Both the position numbers and the translations under genes were made by a program. A stretch of 64,000 nucleotides of DNA. Origin: Asticcacaulis solisilvae (lineage in GTDB: Bacteria; Pseudomonadota; Alphaproteobacteria; Caulobacterales; Caulobacteraceae). The stretch spans positions 186,001 through 250,000 of the forward strand of contig NZ_JAGGMI010000006.1 of NCBI RefSeq assembly GCF_017875235.1, in the 5' to 3' direction. Below, piece after piece: positions 26,237 through 35,990 of the stretch; position 1 is the first letter of the stretch, and every line of letters begins with the position of its first letter. Below the pieces are notes generated by a model, which did not search any database, was not told the DNA's origin, and was given only the letters and a program-made list of their open reading frames with translations.

Positions 26237-29200
26237 TCAGAGCTTCGCCACCCACTCCCTCAACACGGCATTGACGATGGTCAGCTTGGCGAAGCTCCAG
26301 CCGCCGGTCGTCATGTCCTGCATCATCTGGCGCAAGGGCTCGACCAGCGCACCGTTCTCCGCTTCCCAGTTTTCAGCTATGGCCAGCGGGCTTTCGGCGG
26401 TGGTCATCCGCGCCATCATGGCATTGACCACAGCCTTCTGCTCGGCGCGCACATCCTCGATCAGGCGGCGCGTCGCCATGCGATCCCACGGATCGGCGCT
26501 GGACATCTGGCCGGCGGCTTCGGCCAGCTTCTCGAAGCCGAAGCGCTCGCCGGTCAGGAACCACAGCTCGGCCGTCTTGATCAGGTCCTTCTTGTGGCCG
26601 GTCGCCAGTTCGATGATTTCCGGCGCGCGGCGCATGAAGGCCAGGCGGGCGATCCGGCGCGCCAGTTCCTCAGGGGCGCCAAGGCCGGTCAGGGCCGTCA
26701 CGCGCGCTTCGATATTGCCGCGTGTCGTGTCATTCAGCAGGGCCGGATCGAGACCGGTCAGGACCTGGACGCCTTCGGCATAGGGCGCCATCATAGTCTT
26801 CAGGTCATGCGGCACTTGGGCGAACCGTCGCGATGTCCAGTAGGTCTGGCGGCGCAGGAAACGCGCCAATTCCTGATATAGGGCCGTCTGAGCCACGGCC
26901 GGCGCGTGGTTGTCCAGCGCGTCGATTTCACGCCATAGGCCGCTGACGTCATAAAGACGCCGTGTCGCCTCGAACGCCAAAACCAGCGCACCCGTATCGA
27001 CGCCGGCGCCGCGCGTTACGCGTTCGGCGAAGCTGGGGCCCGCCATATTGACGATGCGGTTAGCCAGGACCGTCGAGACGATTTCACGATAGAGGCGGTG
27101 CTTGCGGATGGCGTCTCTCTGACCATGCAGGGCTTCGGGAAAGTAGTCGACGGCGACATCGAACAGGCCGTCATCATCAGGCGCCGTGCTGGCGACGATA
27201 TCGTCGAACAGGACGATCTTGCCGTAAGCCGTAGTAACCGCCAGTTCCGGCCGGTAAAGGCCCTTGCCTTCGGTCTTCCGGGCTTCCATGGCAGCATTGG
27301 ACGGCAGGCCCTCGACCTTGCGGTTCAGCTTGCCAGCCTTTTCCAGCGTCGTCATGAAGGCTTGGGCCGTGGCATTGTCTTCCGGCGCCGTGGCTTCCTG
27401 CAGCGACAGGGCCAGGGTCTGGTCGTAATTGTGGCGCAGGACGTGATGCGCCACGTCATCCGTCATTTCAGCCAGCAGTGTGTCGCGGGCCTCGCGCGTC
27501 ATCTGGCCGGCGGCAACCAACCGGCCCAGCAGGATCTTGATATTGACCTCGTGGTCGGAGCAGTCGACGCCGGCGGAGTTGTCGATGGCGTCGGTGTTCA
27601 GCCGGATACCGCGTTCGGCGCAGGCAATACGCCCGGCCTGGGTCATGCCGAGATTGGCGCCTTCGCCGATAACGGCCGCGCGCACCTCGGTGGCATCGAT
27701 GCGTATGGCGTCATTGGCCTTGTCGCCGACATCGAGGTGCGATTGCGCCGATGATTTGATGTAGGTGCCGATGCCGCCGAAATAGAGCAGATCGACGCGC
27801 ATGCGCAGGATCGCCTGCATCAGGTCGAACGGCGAGACCTCATTGGCGTCGATATCCAGTAGCACCTTGATTTCCGGCGACACAGGGATCGACTTCTGGC
27901 TGCGCGGGAAGACGCCCCCGCCCTTTGAAATCAGCTCTTTATTGTAATCCTGCCAGCTCGACCGCGGCAAGGCGAACATACGCTGGCGTTCCTTATGCGA
28001 GACGGCCGGATCGGGGTTGGGGTCGATAAAGATGTCGCGGTGATCGAAGGCCGCTACCAGCAGCGTCTTGTCCGACAGCAGAAGGCCATTGCCGAAGACG
28101 TCACCCGACATGTCGCCGACGCCTGCGCAGGTGAACAGCTCCGACTGGATGTCCTTGCCCAGCTCGCGGAAGTGGCGTTTGACCGCTTCCCAGGCGCCGC
28201 GCGCCGTAATGCCCATGGCCTTGTGGTCATAACCCACCGACCCGCCCGAGGCGAAGGCATCGCCCAGCCAGAAACCATATTCGGCCGAGACGCCGTTGGC
28301 GATATCGGAGAAGGTCGCCGTGCCCTTGTCGGCGGCGACGACCAGATAGGGGTCGGGCGCATCCCAGCAGACCACATCCTTCGGCGGAACCGTCTGGCCC
28401 GACGCATCGATGTTGTCAGTTAGGTCGAGAAGGCCGCTGAGGAAGACCTTATAGGCCTTGATAGCTTCTTCGCGGATGGCGTCGGGGGAGCCGCCCTTGG
28501 GCAGGCGCTTCGGGAAAAAGCCGCCCTTGGAGCCGACGGGGACGATGACGGCGTTCTTGACCTGTTGCGCCTTGACCAGGCCCAGAACCTCGGTGCGGAA
28601 ATCGTCCTTGCGGTCGGACCAGCGCAGGCCACCGCGCGCCACAGGGCCGAAACGACAATGAACGCCTTCGACGCGCGGCGACCAGACGAAGATTTCGCGG
28701 TACGGCTTGGGTTCGGGCAGGTCGGCCAGTTCGCGGCTGGCGATCTTGAACGAGATATAGGCCTTGTCCTGGAAATAATTGGTGCGCTGGATGGCGCGGA
28801 CTAAGGCGGACAGGCGGCGCAGGACGCGGTCGTGGTCGAGGCTGACGACCTTTTGCAGCAGCTGTTCGATCCCGGCGATCGCCTCGGCGACTTTCGCTTC
28901 GCGGCCAGCGGCGTCACTTAGGGAAAACTTCAACGAAAAGAGTTCGATCAGCGCCGAGGTCACGGCCGGATTATCGCGCAGGGCCTGTTGCTGGACATCG
29001 GCGGCGGGGTCAAGACCGGACTGGGTGCGATAACGGCAGAGCGCGCGGACCAGGGCGACTTCACGCCACGAATGGCCGCTGAGCGCCAGGGCATTGAAGC
29101 CGTCATTTTCTGTGCGGCCCCGCGACAGGGCCAGAAGGGTTTGTTCGAAATCGTCGCGGAAGACGGCAAAGCCGGCGTGGCTTTCCGGGAGCTCGATAAT

Positions 29201-31093
29201 GAATTCGTGGACCCACAGGCTGCCCACCTCCATCGAACGGACATTGTAGCCGTATTCCTCGAGCGTCTTGCAGCCCATATTGTCGAGAACCGGCAGGATG
29301 TCCGACAAGGGAATAGCGCGATCGCCGCGCGTGTAGAGCTTGAAGCAGAAAACGCCTTCGGAATCTTCCAGGCGCTGATAGGCGCGAACGTCTACCGGAT
29401 GGGCGTCGTCGAGGCGGCTGAGGTGGCCGATATCGCGCACAGCCTCAGAGATCTCATAGCGGTCGCGATAGCCGGTCGGGATGGCGTGTGCCCAGCGCAT
29501 CCAGTCGGTGTCAGCCTCCATCGCCGGCAGGGTTGCCATGAAGGCTTCGTCGTGGACCAGGGCGTCGAGCTTCTGCGGCCATGACCGGACGATATTTTCG
29601 ATATCGGCTTCGACGTCATTGATGTCCGGGTCGAAGTGATCGCCCGGCGTCACCCCGATAATATAATGGACGCACGACAGCAGCGATTCAGAAATGTACG
29701 GATACGACGCCGAAACGCGGCCGCAATAGGCGCGCGCCAGGATTTCGCCGGCCTGCTTCTGCATCTGCGACTGGTAAAGCTCACGCGGCACATAGAGCAG
29801 GACCGAGATAAAGCGATCGAAGGTATCGTTGCGGGTGAACAGCCGCACGCGCGGCCGGTCGGAGAGATGCAGGATACCGCGCGCTATGCGCAGCAGGTCG
29901 GTTTCCGACATCTGGAACAGCTCATCGCGCGGATAGGTCTCGATGATGTTCTTCAGCCGTTTTTCGTTGTGGCCACCGTTGAGGCCGATCGTCTTGGCCT
30001 GTTCCAGCACGCGCTCGGCCTTGCGGCGGATGAGCGGCACCTCGAAGACCGGGCGATCATAGGCTTCGGCGGTGAACAGGCCGACAAAGCGCACCTCGCC
30101 CGAAGGCTTGCCGTCGGCGCCGTAACGTTTGACACCGATATAGTCCATATAGACACGGCGGTGGACGCGCGACTTGATGTTGGCCTTGGCGACCGTCACC
30201 GGTTCCGAGGTTACCAGCTGGTCGAGAACCTGCTGGGTCAGCACGGCCGGCTCACTTGAGCGGCGCAGGACGCCGCGCTTGGCGTCGCGCAGGATTCCGA
30301 AGCCTTCCTGGAGCTGGTTCAGCGGCTCTTCGCGGGCATAGGCGCCGTCGTCGCTGCGCGGATACTGATAGCCGCGCGCCCCGATAAAGACGAAGCGGTT
30401 CTCATCCAGCCATTTCAGGAAGGCGATATCTTCTTCCAGCAGCGCCGGGTCGATCTTGACCGCCGCATTGCCGCGCAGGGATTCCAAATCGGCGATCTCT
30501 TCGGCCAGCAGGCGCTGCATGCGCGGGAAGTCGAGCACGGCCAGCTTCAGGTCGTTCAGGCTTTCATCGAGGCCCGCCAGGACGCCAGCGTGCTTTTCCG
30601 GATTGAGGCGTTCGATAAAGATCAGCATCAGCGATTCCGCGGCTGCCGGCCCTGTGCCATCTGCGGCCTGGCGCAAGCCTTTTGCGTCGCGCGCGACCTG
30701 GACCACGGGGTGGAACATGGAACGGACCGACACACCCTGTTCGATCAGCTCACCCATGACTGTTTCGACGATGAAGGGCTGGTCGGGCTGGACGATTTCG
30801 ACGACGTCATAGGCGGTGGTTTCACCGGTAGCGCTTACGAATGGCCGGATGCGTCGAAGGGTCTGGTTGAGATTGCCGCGCTCGGTCCCATAGGCCCAGA
30901 AGTCCGCGATCGCCCGGTTCAGGTCGGCCGTCGACAGATCGGGCAGTTCGTCGAGCTCCAGGTCCTCGAGAATCTGGACGAGATAGGCCTTTTCAAAACT
31001 CGCCAGGTCCTTGCCGTTCTTGCCTAACCCGGCGGCAAATGCGGAAATCAGTGCCTCGCGCTCGGCGCCGGCAATGTGCGAGATGTCATCCAT
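26237..31093 (-). CDS. gdhZ: NAD-dependent glutamate dehydrogenase, large (180-kDa) class
   Basis: A 1618-residue enzyme that converts glutamate to 2-oxoglutarate and ammonia with NAD. Long N-terminal regulatory regions (including ACT-like parts) precede the catalytic core near residue 770-1250, with CRFGPVARGGLRWSDRKDDF, VPVGSKGGFFPKRLP (catalytic Lys region) and the Rossmann-type CAGVGDMSGDVFGNGLLLS. In C. crescentus the orthologue GdhZ also acts on FtsZ to link metabolism to division; conservation of that role here is inference. ATG 31093 follows a CAGGGCAG site. It is transcribed towards a large palindromic element. Confidence 0.97.
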   Translation of the reverse strand: MDDISHIAGAEREALISAFAAGLGKNGKDLASFEKAYLVQILEDLELDELPDLSTADLNRAIADFWAYGTERGNLNQTLRRIRPFVSATGETTAYDVVEIVQPDQPFIVETVMGELIEQGVSVRSMFHPVVQVARDAKGLRQAADGTGPAAAESLMLIFIERLNPEKHAGVLAGLDESLNDLKLAVLDFPRMQRLLAEEIADLESLRGNAAVKIDPALLEEDIAFLKWLDENRFVFIGARGYQYPRSDDGAYAREEPLNQLQEGFGILRDAKRGVLRRSSEPAVLTQQVLDQLVTSEPVTVAKANIKSRVHRRVYMDYIGVKRYGADGKPSGEVRFVGLFTAEAYDRPVFEVPLIRRKAERVLEQAKTIGLNGGHNEKRLKNIIETYPRDELFQMSETDLLRIARGILHLSDRPRVRLFTRNDTFDRFISVLLYVPRELYQSQMQKQAGEILARAYCGRVSASYPYISESLLSCVHYIIGVTPGDHFDPDINDVEADIENIVRSWPQKLDALVHDEAFMATLPAMEADTDWMRWAHAIPTGYRDRYEISEAVRDIGHLSRLDDAHPVDVRAYQRLEDSEGVFCFKLYTRGDRAIPLSDILPVLDNMGCKTLEEYGYNVRSMEVGSLWVHEFIIELPESHAGFAVFRDDFEQTLLALSRGRTENDGFNALALSGHSWREVALVRALCRYRTQSGLDPAADVQQQALRDNPAVTSALIELFSLKFSLSDAAGREAKVAEAIAGIEQLLQKVVSLDHDRVLRRLSALVRAIQRTNYFQDKAYISFKIASRELADLPEPKPYREIFVWSPRVEGVHCRFGPVARGGLRWSDRKDDFRTEVLGLVKAQQVKNAVIVPVGSKGGFFPKRLPKGGSPDAIREEAIKAYKVFLSGLLDLTDNIDASGQTVPPKDVVCWDAPDPYLVVAADKGTATFSDIANGVSAEYGFWLGDAFASGGSVGYDHKAMGITARGAWEAVKRHFRELGKDIQSELFTCAGVGDMSGDVFGNGLLLSDKTLLVAAFDHRDIFIDPNPDPAVSHKERQRMFALPRSSWQDYNKELISKGGGVFPRSQKSIPVSPEIKVLLDIDANEVSPFDLMQAILRMRVDLLYFGGIGTYIKSSAQSHLDVGDKANDAIRIDATEVRAAVIGEGANLGMTQAGRIACAERGIRLNTDAIDNSAGVDCSDHEVNIKILLGRLVAAGQMTREARDTLLAEMTDDVAHHVLRHNYDQTLALSLQEATAPEDNATAQAFMTTLEKAGKLNRKVEGLPSNAAMEARKTEGKGLYRPELAVTTAYGKIVLFDDIVASTAPDDDGLFDVAVDYFPEALHGQRDAIRKHRLYREIVSTVLANRIVNMAGPSFAERVTRGAGVDTGALVLAFEATRRLYDVSGLWREIDALDNHAPAVAQTALYQELARFLRRQTYWTSRRFAQVPHDLKTMMAPYAEGVQVLTGLDPALLNDTTRGNIEARVTALTGLGAPEELARRIARLAFMRRAPEIIELATGHKKDLIKTAELWFLTGERFGFEKLAEAAGQMSSADPWDRMATRRLIEDVRAEQKAVVNAMMARMTTAESPLAIAENWEAENGALVEPLRQMMQDMTTGGWSFAKLTIVNAVLREWVAKL

Positions 31094-31171
31094 GTGACTG
31101 CCCTGTTCGTTTGCTTGAGTCGCGGCTCTGTTATGCCAGACCCCTGCCCTGATTGATGTCACTGTCGCGTT

Positions 31172-31186
31172 ATTTGTTTAACAAAT
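31172..31186. promoter_or_regulatory. Palindrome in gdhZ / MAPEG divergent promoter region
   Basis: ATTTGTT-T-AACAAAT is a perfect 7-bp inverted repeat in the 202-bp gap between two divergent genes, a plausible operator. The regulator is unknown. Confidence 0.4.
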
Positions 31187-31295
31187 GCTGCGATCGTTTG
31201 CGCGGCAATCCAGTTGCCGTTGTTACGATCTTTGCCAGACAAAATCGGCCGCGGCGAGACTCTATTTTAAACTTTTTGAGGCAGGATAAGGTCTT

Positions 31296-31706
31296 ATGAT
31301 TGAACCTGTCCTCGCACTCATTGTCTGGTCCATGGTGATGCTGGTCTGGCTTTATGCCCGCCGGCTGCCGTCGCTGATCCATTACGCCACCACCGAAGAG
31401 CGGCTGGAGACCGGAGAGGCCGTGCGCCGCCTGCCGCCGAGCGTGCAGTGGCCGGCCGACAACTACAACAACCTGATGGAACAGCCGACCCTGTTCTACG
31501 CGGTCTGTATCGGTATCTACGCCACGGGCAAGACAAGCTTCGACGTCGAATACTTCGCCTGGCTCTATGTCGCCCTGCGCATCCTGCATTCGCTGGTTCA
31601 GGCGACGGTGAACATCACCATCATCCGTTTCGGCCTGTTTATCGCCAGCTCGGCCGTGCTCTGCTTCCTGAGCCTTGCGGCCATTCGCCTGGTGTTTAAT
31701 TTTTAG
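31296..31706 (+). CDS. MAPEG-family membrane protein
   Basis: A 136-residue protein with four predicted membrane helices and the MAPEG core ADNYNNLMEQPTLFYAVC, YVALRILHSLVQ and the final hydrophobic helix. Family members act on glutathione and eicosanoid-like substrates in eukaryotes; the bacterial role is unclear. It starts at ATG 31296 after AGGATAAGG, is divergent from gdhZ and converges on mltA. Confidence 0.85.
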   Translation: MIEPVLALIVWSMVMLVWLYARRLPSLIHYATTEERLETGEAVRRLPPSVQWPADNYNNLMEQPTLFYAVCIGIYATGKTSFDVEYFAWLYVALRILHSLVQATVNITIIRFGLFIASSAVLCFLSLAAIRLVFNF

Positions 31707-31728
31707 GCGCAAACGCTGCGTTTGAAAC

Positions 31729-32877
31729 CTACTGCACGAACGGCACGATGCGATACATTTTAAGGACGTGCTTGATGCGCCCGGCTTCGGTGCCCGCGCG
31801 CTTGCCGGCGCCGACATAGAGATCGGCGCGGATCTTGCCCTTGATGGCTCCGCCCGTGTCGAGCGCCGCGACCATGCGCTGATAGATCGGGAAAGCGCCA
31901 GAAAGCGTGCCGGCATTGGCGTCGATCCAGTAAAGGTCACCCATGGCGTGATGGACCGGATCGATGGCGATGGCCGAGCCCGGCGGCAGGGAAATGCCAG
32001 CGGCGCCATTGGGCTGGGTCTGATCCGGATTGATGACGAAGAAGGCGTAACGCGGATTGGCGTTCATTACCTCCTGCGCTTCCGGACCGCGGTGCGCGGC
32101 CAGCCAGGCATGAATATTGTCGCCGGAAGTCTCGTTCTTGGCCAGCAGGCCGCGATCCTGCATCACCTTGGCGATGCCGACGAAGGGCCGGCCATTGTCG
32201 GCGGCATAGGCGGCGTACACGCGCTTGCCGTCCGGCATGTCGAGGAAGCCCGAGCCTTGAAGCTGCATGAAGAAATAGTCTTCCGGCCGCATGTAGTAAT
32301 TCGTCGTCACCGGCATCTGTTCGATTTCGGCGCGGCTGTAATAGGCAACGTAGGCGTCACCCTCCTTACGCGCCGCGATTCTGGCGGCGGCCTGCGGCGG
32401 GGTGAGCTGCGAACCCGCTACGATCACCAGATCGGCCGGGCGGGGACGCACGGGCTGCGAAAACTCTTCGGTGCTTACGTAGCTCGCCGGATAGTCCGGC
32501 ACGAAATAGCCGGTCAGGGTGCCTTGGCCCACCAGCGGCTCGACCTTCATATTGTGGTCGAGGAAGGTCTTGATCTCTTCGGGCGAATTGAAATCGCGGC
32601 CGGTGATCGCCTGGCAGAGATTGGCGTATTGGCGGCCCTTCTTGTAGGTGCAGGTGCTGCGCAGGGCTTCGAGCGCGATAAAGGCATCGCTGGACTCCCA
32701 GCCCGACAGTTCCGACAGGCGCTGTCCGGCGGGAACCGGATTAGGGCCCAAGGGCGGCTGCACCGGTGGCTGGGTCGGCGGTGTGACCGGCGGCGTAACC
32801 ACGGGCGGCGGAGCTCGTTCGGCACAGGCGGCCACGAATAGAATCACGGCCAAGGCGGCCAGAGTTTTTAATTTCAA
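31729..32877 (-). CDS. mltA: Membrane-bound lytic murein transglycosylase A (lipoprotein)
   Basis: A 382-residue lipoprotein: hydrophobic signal ALAVILFVAAC with a lipobox Cys, then a Pro-rich linker, the MltA barrel domain (LTGYFVPDYPASYV, YFFMQLQGSGFLDMPDGKRVYAAYA) and the C-terminal 3D domain (SAIAIDPVHHAMGDLYWIDAN with its conserved Asp residues). It cleaves peptidoglycan glycan strands to 1,6-anhydro products. No ATG is available; TTG 32877 (MKLKTLAALAV) or TTG 32886 are the candidates. It follows the Tim44-like gene by 28 bp. Confidence 0.93.
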   Translation of the reverse strand: MKLKTLAALAVILFVAACAERAPPPVVTPPVTPPTQPPVQPPLGPNPVPAGQRLSELSGWESSDAFIALEALRSTCTYKKGRQYANLCQAITGRDFNSPEEIKTFLDHNMKVEPLVGQGTLTGYFVPDYPASYVSTEEFSQPVRPRPADLVIVAGSQLTPPQAAARIAARKEGDAYVAYYSRAEIEQMPVTTNYYMRPEDYFFMQLQGSGFLDMPDGKRVYAAYAADNGRPFVGIAKVMQDRGLLAKNETSGDNIHAWLAAHRGPEAQEVMNANPRYAFFVINPDQTQPNGAAGISLPPGSAIAIDPVHHAMGDLYWIDANAGTLSGAFPIYQRMVAALDTGGAIKGKIRADLYVGAGKRAGTEAGRIKHVLKMYRIVPFVQ

Positions 32878-32905
32878 GCCGCCCAAGGTCGTGTCCCCGT
32901 TTATC

Positions 32906-33526
32906 TTATGCTTTTGCTGCTTCGACGCGCGCCAGCAGCCACGGATTGGCCGGCGACTTCATGCCCTTCTGGAAGGTCCAGTATTCGGCCGTGCGGCGAT
33001 AGGTCTTTTCCGGCTTGGCGTCGGCTTCGGTCGCTTCGGCCTCATAAAGAAGTTCCGACAGGAAACGCACGCGGATCTGCGCGGTGTCATCCTTGAAGTC
33101 GATGACGTCGATATCCGCCTTGGGCGTTTCGACAAAGCTCAGGCGGGTCGTAACGGCCGCGCCTTCGCGCGCCTCGACGGCCTTGGCGAAACTGCCATAG
33201 ACGGTCTCGGTCAGGCGGTCCTTGACGGTATCGAGTTCGCCGCGATGAAAGGCCAGCACGACCTGTTCATAGGTTTCGCGCGCCTTTTCGACGAAGTTGA
33301 TTTCGTTGAAATTGACGTCCCGTGCCTTGAGGACATCAAGATTCGGAAACTTGGGCGGCTCGGCCGGACGTTCCAGCTGCAGCTTGCCGTCGACATCGTC
33401 GCCGGTCTTGGCCAGCACCTTGTCTTCGACGCGAAAGCCGACTTTCCGCCCGAGAACGCTATACAGCTGAACCAGGATGATAACGGCCACAATGGCGAAG
33501 ATGACCAGGACGACGATATTATTCAC
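32906..33526 (-). CDS. Tim44-like domain protein, membrane anchored
   Basis: A 206-residue protein with one N-terminal helix (NNIVVLVIFAIVAVIILVQL) and a C-terminal Tim44-like domain (RETYEQVVLAFHRGELDTVK, TVYGSFAKAVEARE, TYRRTAEYWTFQKGM). The fold is shared with mitochondrial Tim44, and this protein is conserved next to mltA and secB in alphaproteobacteria, so a role in inner-membrane or export processes is likely but not shown. GTG 33526 gives a natural N-terminus beginning with the membrane helix. Divergent from secB. Confidence 0.9.
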   Translation of the reverse strand: MNNIVVLVIFAIVAVIILVQLYSVLGRKVGFRVEDKVLAKTGDDVDGKLQLERPAEPPKFPNLDVLKARDVNFNEINFVEKARETYEQVVLAFHRGELDTVKDRLTETVYGSFAKAVEAREGAAVTTRLSFVETPKADIDVIDFKDDTAQIRVRFLSELLYEAEATEADAKPEKTYRRTAEYWTFQKGMKSPANPWLLARVEAAKA

Positions 33527-33742
33527 AGCACGAATCTCTGATTTTGTTCGGGAAACGCTTACAAGGGTCACGGCTGTCGCAGGCATATATGGATTGTCCG
33601 CGAACCTCAACTATATAGGATAAGTTTCGCCCATGGGAACCGTTCGTTTCATTGCGTAAATTTTTCTTATCTGATAGGGGCCTTTCCCACATCAATACGT
33701 GGCATGGCGAATGACCGCGTGACCACCCGGAGTAATTCATCT

Positions 33743-34228
33743 ATGTCCGACCTGCCCGAGGCCCAGCCCGAACAACCGCCCGCGCCGAACATGACCGTTC
33801 TGGCCCAGTTCATCCGCGATTTTTCTTTCGAGAACCCGCGCGCGCCGCAGTCGCTGCGCATGGAATCGCGTCCGGAAGTCGATCTGGGCGTCGAAATGAG
33901 CGCCAAGGGCCGCAATGACGGGCTGTTCGAAGTCGATCTCAAGCTGTCAGTCAAGGCCTCGACGCCGGAAGGCGCCATGTTCGCCATCGAACTGGTCTAT
34001 GGCGGCCTGTTCCAGCTGGGCAATATCCCTGAGCAGGCCATCGAGCCGACGCTTCTGGTCGAATGCCCGCGCTACCTGTTCCCGTTCGCCCGCCGCATCA
34101 TTGCCGATGTGTCGTCAGACGGCGGTTTCACCCCGCCCTTCTTCCTGGACCCGATCGATTTCGGCGCCCTGTACGTGCAACAGCGCAATAATGTGTTGGC
34201 GCAGCAGCAGGCAGCTGGACAAGCGTAA
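33743..34228 (+). CDS. secB: Protein-export chaperone SecB
   Basis: A 161-residue tetrameric chaperone that keeps preproteins unfolded and hands them to SecA. The conserved blocks [55 protein letters not shown] and [13 protein letters not shown] are present. I prefer ATG 33743 (MSDLPEAQ), with GGAG ten bases upstream, over ATG 33704, which lacks a ribosome site. A three-hairpin module follows the stop. Confidence 0.96.
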   Translation: MSDLPEAQPEQPPAPNMTVLAQFIRDFSFENPRAPQSLRMESRPEVDLGVEMSAKGRNDGLFEVDLKLSVKASTPEGAMFAIELVYGGLFQLGNIPEQAIEPTLLVECPRYLFPFARRIIADVSSDGGFTPPFFLDPIDFGALYVQQRNNVLAQQQAAGQA

Positions 34229-34236
34229 GAAAGCGA

Positions 34237-34530
34237 GTGGGGTTTGGGGCCTGCGGCCCCAAGACTTCTATTCAATAAAAAAGCCCTGCCTAAAGGCGGG
34301 GCTTTCAGGCTGCTGACAAAGTCTGTGGACAATTTTCATGCGGTATATTGCCACCTGATTCACGGAACGTCTCGGAATCAAGCGGTGAACATATCGGAAT
34401 CAAATTGTGGCAATTGGCCCTTCTCAAAAAAGATAGGGGGTTTGTCAGTAGCCTGAAAGCCCTGCCTAAAGGCGGGGCTTTCTTTATTGAAAATAAGGTT
34501 TTGTGGGGTCACGGACCCCACGCCCCATTC
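34237..34530. repeat. Three-hairpin module split by a 120-bp insert with long inverted arms
   Basis: The left edge GTGGGGTTTGGGGCC-TGC-GGCCCCAAGAC and right edge GTGGGGTC-ACG-GACCCCACGCCCC match the module at 42169. In place of one central terminator there are two copies of the 24-bp hairpin GCCCTGCC-TAAA-GGCGGGGC, in arms 34271-34320 and 34441-34491 that are inverted copies of each other. The 120-bp spacer (34321-34440) is AT-richer and carries TCGGAATCAA twice, 22 bp apart. It lies between the convergent ends of secB and the CPBP gene. Confidence 0.75.
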
Positions 34531-35180
34531 GTTTTTTTCCACCCGATCAACACCGGCATCACCACCAGCGACCACAGATCGATGCCTGCGTGGATCGCCA
34601 CGGCCAGCCAGATATTGCCGCTGTAGAGATAAGCAAACCCCAGGACCGCGCCGACAATCGTCGTCATCACGATCCCCCAGACACCCTGGTAGATATGTCC
34701 AAGGCCGAAGATCAGAACCGCCAGCCAGAAGGCCAGTCCGCCATCGCCGACCAGCGGCAGCAGCAATAAAGGCAGGGCCAGGCGAAAAAACAGTTCCTCC
34801 GACACGCCGGCGTTCAGAGACACCAGAAATCCCCAGCCGCGCTCCCTCCCCGTCCGTGGTAACAGGGCGCCAAGCGCGCCGTTCGGCATCTTGGCGCCGG
34901 ACTGGAGAATCCGCTTCATCTGCAGTCCGCCCATCAGCGAAGCCAGGCAGATGACAAAAACCCAGACCGCGATCACGCCGTAAACAAACTCCGGCCGCAC
35001 ACCCGACAGGACCGAGCGCACGACCTCGGCGCCGAACACTTCCGGCACGGTCACCAACGCATCCGTCCGCCTGAGCAGGATCAGCGTCACCACAGCGCCA
35101 CCGAAAAACAGGATCAGCGACCGCACCAGGCCCGAGCGATAAAACGCCACGCGATCAACGTCCGCATCCGCCTGCAACAC
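34509..35180 (-). CDS. CPBP-family intramembrane metalloprotease
   Basis: A 223-residue multi-pass protein. The family motifs are clear: VSEELFFRLALPLLL (EExxxR type), FGLGHIYQG and LAVAIHAGIDLWS, which supply the Glu and His zinc ligands of CAAX-prenyl-protease/bacteriocin-processing proteins. GTG 35180 is the first standard start. The frame stays open upstream across an extra hydrophobic helix (INIALLVLLLAAFAIN) into the end of dnaQ with no ATG, GTG or TTG there, so a CTG start near 35261 overlapping dnaQ may be used. Confidence 0.85.
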   Translation of the reverse strand: MLQADADVDRVAFYRSGLVRSLILFFGGAVVTLILLRRTDALVTVPEVFGAEVVRSVLSGVRPEFVYGVIAVWVFVICLASLMGGLQMKRILQSGAKMPNGALGALLPRTGRERGWGFLVSLNAGVSEELFFRLALPLLLLPLVGDGGLAFWLAVLIFGLGHIYQGVWGIVMTTIVGAVLGFAYLYSGNIWLAVAIHAGIDLWSLVVMPVLIGWKKTNGAWGP

Positions 35181-35251
35181 CCTGAATCGTCCGATGCTGA
35201 GCCACGCATTGATCGCGAAGGCCGCCAGCAGAAGGACAAGCAGGGCGATGT

Positions 35252-35941
35252 TTATTTCCAGAGGGTTTTCTCTTTCAGGTACTTCTGCACGAAGGCCGAA
35301 TGAGCCGCCGCCTCGAGCTCGGTGATGCGCGACACCAAAGGACGCGGGCGCGGGCCATAGGATTTGAACGCCGCGATATTGATGGCATTGGCGCTGGCCG
35401 TGACCATCTCGAGATCCAGCCCCCGCTCCTTCCCGCCCAGCAATTCCAGGTACACACTGGCCAATAGACGGGCGTCGATCAAGGCGCCGTGCAGGTCGCG
35501 TTCGGCCAGCGAGATGTTGAAGCGCTTACACAAGGCATCCAGCGAATTGTGCATACCCGGAAACTTGGTGCGCGCCAGAAGCAGGGTGTCGATCCACTGG
35601 TCATCCGGCGTGCAGACACGCGAATGGCGCTCCAGCTCCATATTGACGAAGCTGCGGTCGAAGGCGGCGTTGTGGGCGATGATCTTGCGGTCGCCGATGA
35701 ATTCCATCATCTCTTCGCAGATCTGGGCGAACTTGGGCTTGCCCCTCACCTTTTCATTGGTGATGCCATGGACGCGGATGGCGTCCGGCTCGATCTCGCG
35801 TTCCGGGTCAATATAGTGGTGGAAGGTCCGGCCCGTCGGCAGCAGATCCTCGATCTCGATGCAGCCGATTTCAATGAGGCGATGTCCCTTGCGCGGATCA
35901 ATGCCAGTGGTTTCGGTGTCGAGAACGATTTCGGTAGCCAT
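35252..35941 (-). CDS. dnaQ: DNA polymerase III epsilon subunit (3'-5' exonuclease)
   Basis: A 229-residue DEDDh exonuclease, the proofreading subunit of the replicase. Exo I is IVLDTETTGIDP, Exo II KIIAHNAAFDRSFVNMEL and Exo III ERDLHGALIDARLLASVYLEL, which includes the catalytic His and Asp. The C-terminal part is the polymerase-binding tail. It lies in the origin-proximal group ppsR-maf-aroE-coaE-dnaQ. Confidence 0.97.
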   Translation of the reverse strand: MATEIVLDTETTGIDPRKGHRLIEIGCIEIEDLLPTGRTFHHYIDPEREIEPDAIRVHGITNEKVRGKPKFAQICEEMMEFIGDRKIIAHNAAFDRSFVNMELERHSRVCTPDDQWIDTLLLARTKFPGMHNSLDALCKRFNISLAERDLHGALIDARLLASVYLELLGGKERGLDLEMVTASANAINIAAFKSYGPRPRPLVSRITELEAAAHSAFVQKYLKEKTLWK

Positions 35942-35990
35942 GACCGTTTATGTATTTGATCCGGAGTCCAGATCAAGAGGCATTCGCTTA

